A stretch of 6,154 nt of DNA from positions 1-6,154 of the forward strand of contig WRDG01000145.1 of the NCBI GenBank assembly GCA_009783525.1, given 5' to 3'. Below, piece after piece: positions 1-5,101 of the stretch. Each line of letters begins with the position of its first letter. Positions within the stretch are counted from its first letter, which is position 1. The notes beneath the pieces were generated by a model, which made no database searches, was not told where the DNA came from, and was given only the letters and a program-made list of their open reading frames with translations. The stretch comes from Defluviitaleaceae bacterium. Its GTDB lineage: Bacteria; Bacillota; Clostridia; Lachnospirales; WQUN01. Made by a program: the position numbers and the translations under genes.

Positions 1-6
1 GGCTGA

Positions 7-35
7 TTGTCATGACATGCGATTTGGTTTATATT
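7..35 (+). promoter_or_regulatory. Candidate sigma-A promoter for the hprK operon
   Basis: TTGTCA at 7-12 matches five of six bases of the -35 consensus TTGACA, and TATATT at 30-35 matches five of six of the -10 consensus TATAAT, with an ideal 17-base spacer. Transcription would start near position 42, giving a leader of about 30 bases before the ATG at 71. The -35 box overlaps a perfect 10-bp palindrome at 8-17. The identification rests on consensus matching only. The same bases could also be the 3' end of a preceding gene, because two forward frames are open here for a dozen or so codons. Confidence 0.45.
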
Positions 36-56
36 TAAGGTATTAATTTGTCAATG

Positions 57-64
57 AAAGAGGT
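57..64 (+). promoter_or_regulatory. Ribosome binding site of hprK
   Basis: The purine-rich stretch AAAGAGGT lies about seven bases before the ATG at 71 and resembles the AGGAGG core. It supports 71 as the start. An earlier ATG at 54 is out of frame and has no such site in front of it. Confidence 0.6.
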
Positions 65-70
65 ATCAGT

Positions 71-994
71 ATGTATTCTGTGCCGCTCCGTACTTTGTTC
101 AACGAGTTTAACCTCTCTTTTTTAACCGACAACGTGCCCATAGACGACATGGTAATCACCCAGCCGAACATCAACAGGCCGGCGCTTCAGTTAGCCGGTT
201 TTTTTGATTATTTTTCGGCCGAACGCCTTCAAATAATCGGAATGGTCGAGCATAACTATTTGCTTAAACATAATGACGCGCAGCGGCAAGAAAACCTGCG
301 CAGGATTTTCGAGTATAAAGTCCCGTGCATTGTCATATGCAGGGGCTTGAAAATATTTCCTGAAATGCAGGCATACGCGGAGCAATACAATGTGCCCGTA
401 TTCGGTTTTCCTTCGGGGACAACGGATTTTATAGGCGAGCTTATCCCATGGTTAAAAGTCCAGCTTGCCCCGCGCATTTCGATCCACGGATGTTTGCTCG
501 ACGTCTACGGCGCCGGGATACTTATTACCGGCGAAAGCGGAATAGGCAAGAGCGAAATGGCGCTCGAGCTGATTAAACGCGGGCATCGTTTCGTAGCGGA
601 CGACTTGGTGGAAATCAAGCGTGTGTCGCAAGGGACTTTGGTCGGAAGCTGCCCGGAGCGTATCCGTTATTTTTTAGAATTGCGGGGTATCGGCATAATA
701 GACGTGCAGCAAATGTTCGGCATCGAATCAATTAAAGCGACGCAGTCGATCGATTTGGTCATTAAACTTGAATTGTGGGACGGCAATAAAACGTACGACC
801 GATTAGGGACGGAAGAAGAGTACACCGAAATATTGGGCAATAAGGTTATGAGCCATACTATACCCGTTAGGCCGGGACGTAATTTGGCGGTTATCTGCGA
901 AGCCGCTGCCATCAACAGGCGCCAGCGCAAAATGGGATACAACGCGGCGTTGTCGTTTACCGAAAAAATAATGAGGGATTTGGGAAAGGGATAA
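71..994 (+). CDS. hprK: HPr kinase/phosphorylase
   Basis: Bifunctional cytoplasmic enzyme that phosphorylates a regulatory serine of HPr/Crh using ATP or pyrophosphate and also removes that phosphate, the central switch of catabolite repression in Bacillota. The 307 residues are close to the usual length. The N-terminal domain spans about residues 1-130. The catalytic domain follows with His139, Walker A GESGIGKS at 154-161, the conserved VADDLVEI at 175-182, the family signature LELRGIGIIDV at 202-212, YDRLG near 242-246 and IPVRPGRN at 264-271, so all main catalytic elements are present. It is first in the operon, directly behind a candidate promoter, with murB beginning at the next base after its stop. 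Its presumed substrate is encoded four genes later (3623-3871). Assignment is secure. Confidence 0.97.
   Translation: MYSVPLRTLFNEFNLSFLTDNVPIDDMVITQPNINRPALQLAGFFDYFSAERLQIIGMVEHNYLLKHNDAQRQENLRRIFEYKVPCIVICRGLKIFPEMQAYAEQYNVPVFGFPSGTTDFIGELIPWLKVQLAPRISIHGCLLDVYGAGILITGESGIGKSEMALELIKRGHRFVADDLVEIKRVSQGTLVGSCPERIRYFLELRGIGIIDVQQMFGIESIKATQSIDLVIKLELWDGNKTYDRLGTEEEYTEILGNKVMSHTIPVRPGRNLAVICEAAAINRRQRKMGYNAALSFTEKIMRDLGKG
982..990 (+). promoter_or_regulatory. Ribosome binding site of murB, supports a TTG start
   Basis: GGGAAAGGG lies inside the last codons of hprK, about five bases before the TTG at 995 and eight before the tandem TTG at 998. Either TTG is well placed. The first in-frame ATG, at 1055, has no comparable site and would remove about 20 residues that the family normally has. 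Confidence 0.5.
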
Positions 995-1894
995 TTGTTG
1001 TTAGACGGTTTAAAAAAAATATTGTGTGAAAATAAAATATTTACCGATTTTCCGATGGCGAAATATACGTCGTTTAAAATCGGCGGACTGGCGGACTTTT
1101 TTATTTTGCCTGATTCGCTTGCCGAAATTGCAGGTATCGTAAATTTTTGCAAAAAAAACGAAGTACAATTAATACTGCTTGGCCGCGCCACCAACGTGCT
1201 TGTTTCGGACAAAGGCATACACGGTGTTGTTATGTCACTTGCTAATTTTAATAAAATAAATTTGCCGGGAGACTGCAAAATTATTGCCGAAGCCGGCGCG
1301 CCGCTCGTTTCAATTGCGAATGCAGCCGAAAAAAACGGTTTGGCGGGAATCGAGTTTGCTCACGGGATCCCCGGAACGGCGGGCGGCGCGGTTAACATGA
1401 ATGCGGGTGCATACGGCCGAAGCATGAGCGATGTTTGCATCAGCGTTGATATTTTTACGAATGAACGCATAATCGAAACAGTCAGCGCAAATAAAATGGA
1501 TTTTGATTACAGAACCAGTTGTTTTCAAAATGATAATACAATAATTTTGTCTACCGTTTTTCAATTGCAGCCGGGCAACCGCGAACAAATAAAAAATGAG
1601 ATTAGCGAGCTTAACAAAAAACGAAGGCAGTCGCAGCCGCTCGATTATCCGAGCGCGGGCAGCATTTTTAAAAGGCCGCGCGATTATTTCGCCGGCAAAT
1701 TAATTGAAGACAGCAACTTAAAAGGCTATTCAGTCGGCGGGGCTCAGGTTTCGCAAAAACACGCCGGTTTTATTATTAACAACGGGCATGCGACTGCTGA
1801 TGACGTAAAAAAATTGATAAACCATATTACAGAAACCGTATACAAAAATTACGGCGTTTTATTGGAAACCGAAATAAAATTCTTGGGGGAATAG
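995..1894 (+). CDS. murB: UDP-N-acetylenolpyruvoylglucosamine reductase
   Basis: FAD-dependent cytoplasmic enzyme that reduces UDP-GlcNAc-enolpyruvate with NADPH to UDP-MurNAc, the second committed step of peptidoglycan synthesis. At 299 residues it has the size of the short, Bacillus-type MurB. Visible elements are YTSFKIGG (24-31), the FAD-binding loop LGRATNVLVSD (62-72), GIPGTAGGAVNMNAGAYG (124-141), catalytic-region Arg173 in DYR, the proton-donating Ser223 in AGSIFKRP (221-228), the block around QVSQKHAGFIIN (251-262) and the C-terminal Glu293 in ETEIKFLG. The loop usually written G-x-G-S/T-N here reads G-R-A-T-N, a mild variation. The start is TTG at 995 or 998, chosen from the preceding ribosome binding site and family length. 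It abuts hprK and is followed by rapZ after one base, so it is translated as part of the operon. Confidence 0.96.
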   Translation: MLLDGLKKILCENKIFTDFPMAKYTSFKIGGLADFFILPDSLAEIAGIVNFCKKNEVQLILLGRATNVLVSDKGIHGVVMSLANFNKINLPGDCKIIAEAGAPLVSIANAAEKNGLAGIEFAHGIPGTAGGAVNMNAGAYGRSMSDVCISVDIFTNERIIETVSANKMDFDYRTSCFQNDNTIILSTVFQLQPGNREQIKNEISELNKKRRQSQPLDYPSAGSIFKRPRDYFAGKLIEDSNLKGYSVGGAQVSQKHAGFIINNGHATADDVKKLINHITETVYKNYGVLLETEIKFLGE

Positions 1895-1895
1895 C

Positions 1896-2756
1896 ATGCG
1901 CTTTGTAATCGTCACCGGAATGTCCGGCGCAGGTAAAAGCGAAGCGTTAAAAATTTTCGAAGACGTCGGTTTTTATTGCGTCGACAATCTGCCTCCGTCG
2001 CTGATAGGAAACTTCGCCGATGTATGCCTTCACGGCGGAGCCGACATAGAGCAAGCCGCCGTTTGCACGGATACGCGCGGCGGCAAATTGTTTGAAGATT
2101 TTTTTGTCGGTCTGCATGCTTTGGATTCGCTCGGCATAGCGTACGAAATATTGTTTCTTGACGCGTCGAACGAGTCACTTATAAACCGATATAAAGAAAA
2201 GCGCCATATTCATCCGCTCGCAAAAAACGGCCTGATCAGTTCGGGCATCGAACGCGAAAGGATTCTGCTTGCCGAAGTAAAGCAAAAGGCCAACCATATA
2301 ATTGATACAAGCAAAACGCAAATGCGCCAATTTAAAGAACGGATTGTTGATCTTTTCGTTAACAAAAAAAATTTTACCCCGATGACCGTGCATTTATTAT
2401 CATTCGGCTATAAATACGGCTTACCCGAAGAATCCGACCTTGTGTTCGACGTCAGGTTCCTTCCCAATCCTTTTTACATAGATGAGTTCAAGCATCAAAC
2501 CGGCCGCGAAATTCCTGTGCGCGAATTTGTTATGAATCATGATATCAGCAAACGTTTTTTAAACGAAGCTTCAAATATGCTTTCGTTTTTAATACCGGAA
2601 TATATTCGGGAAGGTAAAACATACTTGATCATCGGAATCGGATGCACGGGGGGCAAGCACCGTTCGGTTGCTTTGGCCGAAGCGTTAAGCGAGTCGCTTA
2701 TAAAAAACAATTTCCCCGTCGCATTGACACACAGGGATATATCGGAAGGCGGTTGA
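1896..2756 (+). CDS. rapZ: RNase adapter/nucleotide-binding protein RapZ (YvcJ family)
   Basis: P-loop protein that binds and hydrolyses nucleotides. The E. coli member senses glucosamine-6-phosphate and directs RNase E to the sRNA GlmZ; in Bacillus YvcJ the molecular role is less clear. The 286 residues carry Walker A GMSGAGKS (8-15), a VDNLP block (29-33), DTRGG (59-63), the family motif DVRFLPNPF (185-193) and the C-terminal GCTGGKHRS (249-257). The protein ends soon after HRD (279-281) and lacks the basic RNA-binding tail of the E. coli protein, as is usual in Bacillota, so a GlmZ-type adapter role should not be assumed. The ATG at 1896 follows the murB stop by one base, with GGGGGA at 1885-1890 as ribosome binding site. 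The next gene is whiA; the usual yvcK is missing. Confidence 0.95.
   Translation: MRFVIVTGMSGAGKSEALKIFEDVGFYCVDNLPPSLIGNFADVCLHGGADIEQAAVCTDTRGGKLFEDFFVGLHALDSLGIAYEILFLDASNESLINRYKEKRHIHPLAKNGLISSGIERERILLAEVKQKANHIIDTSKTQMRQFKERIVDLFVNKKNFTPMTVHLLSFGYKYGLPEESDLVFDVRFLPNPFYIDEFKHQTGREIPVREFVMNHDISKRFLNEASNMLSFLIPEYIREGKTYLIIGIGCTGGKHRSVALAEALSESLIKNNFPVALTHRDISEGG
2744..2749 (+). promoter_or_regulatory. Ribosome binding site near whiA, better spaced for a decoy ATG
   Basis: GGAAGG lies inside the last codons of rapZ. It is eight bases from an ATG at 2758 and thirteen bases from the TTG at 2763 that opens the conserved WhiA reading frame. The ATG frame closes after 30 codons at 2850 and codes for nothing recognisable. 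The TTG is preferred because the protein then begins MSFASDVRKEL, matching the conserved WhiA N-terminus. Confidence 0.45.
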
Positions 2757-2762
2757 AATGGC

Positions 2763-3623
2763 TTGTCATTTGCATCCGATGTGCGTAAAGAACTTTACGA
2801 TATTTTTTCTGCCGCGCGGCACTGCCTTCTTGCCGAAATGTCGGCGTTGATATTGTCTGCGGGTAATTTAGACGGCAGCCAAATAAAATTTTTATCATCC
2901 AACAAGCAAATACAAAAAAAATATTATCGTTTAGTTGAATTAATTTTCGGCTCGGATGAAAGCAATATTTTATGCGTCGACGGAATAAAAAAAGCCGCCG
3001 GCATTGAACCGGACAGGCATTTGAATAAAACCGTAGTAATGGGGCAATGCTGCCGCCGCGCATTTATACGCGGGAGTTTTATAGCGATCGGCACACTTAG
3101 CAATCCGGAAAATTTTTATCACGCAGAATTTGTTTATCCGAAAGAATTTTTATTACTCGCCGAAAATATAATCGAACTTTTACAATCGTTCGGGTTAAAA
3201 CCAAAACAAACGGAACGAAAAGCCCACATCGTAATTTATTTGAAAGAGTCTGAAAATATTGCGGATTTGTTGAATATAATGGAAGCCCACAAATCGCTTA
3301 TGCAATTGGAAAATGTCAGAATATTAAAAGAAATGCGTAACGACGTTAACAGGCGCGTAAATTTCGAAACAGCAAATCTAACAAAAACAGTCAATGCCGC
3401 GGTTGCGCAATCGGATGCAATACAATATATAGCCAACACGAAGGGTCTTTCATATCTGCCCGAACAGCTCGAAGCAGTAGCTCGGTTGCGGCTTGAATAC
3501 GAAACCGCAAGCTTGGCAGAAATAGGCAGAATGCTTTCCCCAACCGTCGGTAAATCCGGAGTAAACCACCGTTTACGAAAAATTAACGAAATTGCTGAAG
3601 AATTGAGAGGGGAAAATAATTAA
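2763..3623 (+). CDS. whiA: WhiA family DNA-binding protein
   Basis: WhiA proteins combine a degenerate LAGLIDADG homing-endonuclease fold with a C-terminal helix-turn-helix. In Streptomyces WhiA activates sporulation cell-division genes; in Bacillus it binds the nucleoid and affects division and chromosome segregation. The 286 residues start with the family's MSFASDVRKEL. The LAGLIDADG-like region is split, roughly 22-90 and 96-190, with the conserved CCRRAFIRGSF (96-106). Near-invariant motifs follow: EMRNDVNRRVNFETANLTKT (190-209), and in the helix-turn-helix LSPTVGKSGVNHRLRKI (258-274). The protein is somewhat shorter than the usual 300-plus residues, with the deficit in the first domain. 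The start is TTG, six bases after rapZ. The stop TAA overlaps the next gene's ATG by one base. Confidence 0.95.
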   Translation: MSFASDVRKELYDIFSAARHCLLAEMSALILSAGNLDGSQIKFLSSNKQIQKKYYRLVELIFGSDESNILCVDGIKKAAGIEPDRHLNKTVVMGQCCRRAFIRGSFIAIGTLSNPENFYHAEFVYPKEFLLLAENIIELLQSFGLKPKQTERKAHIVIYLKESENIADLLNIMEAHKSLMQLENVRILKEMRNDVNRRVNFETANLTKTVNAAVAQSDAIQYIANTKGLSYLPEQLEAVARLRLEYETASLAEIGRMLSPTVGKSGVNHRLRKINEIAEELRGENN

Positions 3624-3871
3624 TGACAGAAAAAAAAATAATTGTTAATACTGTTTTTGACTCGCGGCCGGCATCGCTTTTAGTTCAAACCGCCGGAACA
3701 TTCGTCAGCAAAATATCTATAAGCATGGACGAAAAGACCGCAAACGCAAAAAGCATAATGGGAATTGTTTCGCTGGGTATATCAGAAGGGCAAATGATAA
3801 CTTTAACTGCGGAGGGAAGCGACGAAAAACAAGCCGTTCCGGCTATCGAACAATTTTTTTTAGTTAAGTAA
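3623..3871 (+). CDS. crh: Crh-like HPr-fold regulatory protein (active-site His replaced by Asp)
   Basis: Small cytoplasmic HPr-fold protein of 82 residues. In PTS HPr the motif GLHARPA carries His15, which receives phosphate from Enzyme I; here the motif reads VFDSRPA (11-17), with Asp13 at the His position, so PTS phosphotransfer is not expected. The regulatory site is intact: NAKSIMGIVSLG (41-52) with Ser44 equivalent to Ser46, and Arg15, Ile45 and Met46 equivalents of residues that contact HprK and CcpA. This is the Crh pattern (Bacillus Crh has Gln there), which after serine phosphorylation acts as a CcpA co-repressor. The position after whiA matches Bacillus crh, and hprK is in the same operon. 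Whether it is orthologous to crh or an independently altered HPr cannot be told here. The ATG overlaps the whiA stop by one base, with GGGGA at 3609-3613. The 3' end overlaps the convergent U32 gene by 12 bp. Confidence 0.88.
   Translation: MTEKKIIVNTVFDSRPASLLVQTAGTFVSKISISMDEKTANAKSIMGIVSLGISEGQMITLTAEGSDEKQAVPAIEQFFLVK
3825..3844 (-). terminator. Candidate intrinsic terminator of the mltG-U32 operon
   Basis: Read on the - strand, the stem AGCCG/CGGCT (3844-3840 with 3836-3832) closes a GAA loop and is followed by TGTTTTT. It begins about 16 bases after the U32 stop codon, the right place to end this transcript, and lies inside the coding sequence of the Crh-like gene. The five-bp stem is short, so strength is uncertain. 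On the + strand the same hairpin is nine bases away from a run of eight T, too far for a standard terminator. Confidence 0.4.
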
Positions 3872-5101
3872 ACCGATGCAAATCATATCGTACGGCTGTA
3901 CCGGCTGATCGACAATAATTTTAACGATTTGGCCGGGATGCGGTACATTATTTATTTCGCTGTCGTTTGTGTTTTTGATGGAATTTATTTTTTGCGTAAA
4001 TGTATCGCCTGAATGACGAAAAATTTCCGTTTCGTCGCCGACGTTAAATTTTTTCTTTTGCATAACGGTTGCCGTTCGCGTTTCGGCGTCATATTCAAGA
4101 ACCATTGCCAAATAATCGCGCCGTTTTACATCGTTGATTAATAATTTGTTTTGCATCGGGTTGCCAAAATAAAAACCGGTGCAAAAATCTGTTCCCTTTC
4201 GGCTCGACATATCTGTGATGTCCCGGTAAAACGGGATTTTTTTATTATATAAAACATTATCAACAAAATAGTCGTCGATTGCCGACCTGTACGCTTTAAC
4301 CGTTGTTCCGACATAAAAGGCCGATTTTATTCGGCCTTCGATTTTGAACGAATCAATGCCGGATTCAATAAGCGCCGGCAAATGACCGACCATGCACATA
4401 TCGTCCGCCGCGAACAATTCAAATCCGTTTTTGTCGCCGTCGATTGTGTACCATTCGCCGTCCCTGCTTCGTTCCTTTATTTGATACTCGTACCTGCACG
4501 GATGAGCGCAAGCTCCTCTGTTCGCATCTCTGCTGAGCATGTAATTGCTTATATGGCACCGCCCCGAAACAGCCATACACATCGCGCCGTGCACGAACGT
4601 TTCTATCTCCGTGCCGCAATGCACATTTTTTTTTATAAACAATATTTCGTCCAACGACAATTCGCGAGCCAAAATTATTCTTTTTGCTCCGAGCTCGCGC
4701 CAAAAATTTACTGACCGCGCATTGACTGTATTGGCCTGCGTGCTTATATGTATATCAATTTTTTTGTTTATTTTTTTTACTACCGAAAAAATACCCGGGT
4801 CGGCCGTTATTATCGCATTTGCGCCCATATCGGCTATATCGCATAAATATTCAGGCAAACCGGCAAATTCGTTGTCACGCGCATAACTGTTGACCGCTGC
4901 ATAGACCTTTACCCCGCGATCATGCGCATATTTTATCGCGTCGTTCATTTCGGAAAGCGAAAAATTTTCCGCACCCGCGCGGAGATTGCAGCGTTCGCCG
5001 CTCAAATAAACTGCGTCCGCGCCGTACGCAACCGCTGTCTTTAATTTTTCGGAATTCCCGGCCGGAGCCGCAAGCTCCGGTTTTTTATTTAACCGGCTCA
5101 T
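3860..5101 (-). CDS. trhP: Peptidase U32 family protein, probable tRNA 5-hydroxyuridine synthesis protein TrhP
   Basis: Although named for a collagenase, this family is now known mainly for RNA hydroxylation: TrhP (YegQ) makes 5-hydroxyuridine at tRNA position 34 and RlhA modifies 23S rRNA. From the ATG at 5101 it has 413 residues. It shows PELAAPAG (8-15), ISTQANTVN (119-127), LARELSL (144-150), the exact U32 signature from Glu167 to Ser185 with Cys175 and Cys182, further conserved Cys198 and Cys202 (probable metal-cluster or redox residues), and FKIEGRIKS (252-260). A smaller C-terminal barrel-like region follows. The length and location behind mltG favour TrhP. The ATG shares one base with the mltG stop; a TTG at 5104 is the alternative start. 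Only one U32 gene is present, without the trmR neighbour of Bacillus. The exact substrate is inferred. Confidence 0.88.
   Translation of the reverse strand: MSRLNKKPELAAPAGNSEKLKTAVAYGADAVYLSGERCNLRAGAENFSLSEMNDAIKYAHDRGVKVYAAVNSYARDNEFAGLPEYLCDIADMGANAIITADPGIFSVVKKINKKIDIHISTQANTVNARSVNFWRELGAKRIILARELSLDEILFIKKNVHCGTEIETFVHGAMCMAVSGRCHISNYMLSRDANRGACAHPCRYEYQIKERSRDGEWYTIDGDKNGFELFAADDMCMVGHLPALIESGIDSFKIEGRIKSAFYVGTTVKAYRSAIDDYFVDNVLYNKKIPFYRDITDMSSRKGTDFCTGFYFGNPMQNKLLINDVKRRDYLAMVLEYDAETRTATVMQKKKFNVGDETEIFRHSGDTFTQKINSIKNTNDSEINNVPHPGQIVKIIVDQPVQPYDMICIGLLN
4221..4243 (+). terminator. Candidate intrinsic terminator antisense to the U32 gene
   Basis: The stem TCCCG/CGGGA (4221-4225 with 4232-4236) has a six-base loop and is followed at once by seven T. 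It is the first textbook-shaped terminator downstream of the + operon, about 350 bases past the Crh-like stop at 3871, with nothing better in between. The T run is the complement of two AAA lysine codons of the U32 gene, so chance formation is possible. Confidence 0.42.
5062..5090 (+). terminator. Strong terminator-shaped hairpin antisense to the U32 5' end
   Basis: A perfect seven-bp GC-rich stem, CCGGAGC (5062-5068) with GCTCCGG (5074-5080), closes the loop CGCAA and is followed by TTTTTTATTT. On the + strand this is a canonical intrinsic terminator, able to stop antisense readthrough before mltG. On the - strand the same bases encode Pro8-Ala14 of the U32 protein, a conserved family motif, and would fold as an mRNA hairpin about 20 bases after the start codon. 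Confidence 0.45.

Noticed and set aside
3..38. Possible C-terminal tail of a gene upstream of hprK (about 11 codons open in one frame, stop at 36-38; another frame open to 46).
   Set aside because: Two frames are equally open over so short a span and neither can be recognised, so no gene can be supported; the promoter reading is at least as good.
295..304. Perfect palindrome CCTGCGCAGG flanked by A and T runs in hprK.
   Set aside because: It leaves too short a stem once a loop is allowed, sits mid-gene and is not a plausible terminator.
667..1278. A 203-codon open frame on the - strand across the hprK-murB junction.
   Set aside because: It is wholly antisense to two clearly conserved genes, resembles no known protein and has no sensible context.
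2055..2084. Seven-bp inverted repeat GCCGCCG/CGGCGGC in rapZ.
   Set aside because: The 16-base loop and lack of a T tract give no function; it falls in codons of a conserved region.
2726..2730. GACAC, the core motif bound by Streptomyces WhiA, 33 bases before the whiA start; also a TTGACA-like -35 box at 2724-2729.
   Set aside because: A single five-base match is expected by chance, and no -10 element lies at the right distance for an internal promoter.
3561..3576. GTAAAC-CACC-GTTTAC hairpin near the end of whiA.
   Set aside because: AT-rich stem without a downstream T run on the + strand, formed by codons of the conserved GVNHRLRK motif.
3832..3861. + strand terminator from the AGCCG/CGGCT hairpin and the eight-T run at 3854-3861.
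   Set aside because: The T run begins nine bases after the stem and lies before the stop codon of the Crh-like gene, so it does not fit an intrinsic terminator for that operon.
4382..4886. Open frames of about 110 codons on the + strand inside the U32 gene, and others inside mltG.
   Set aside because: They overlap conserved U32 and MltG motifs on the coding strand and look like composition shadows.
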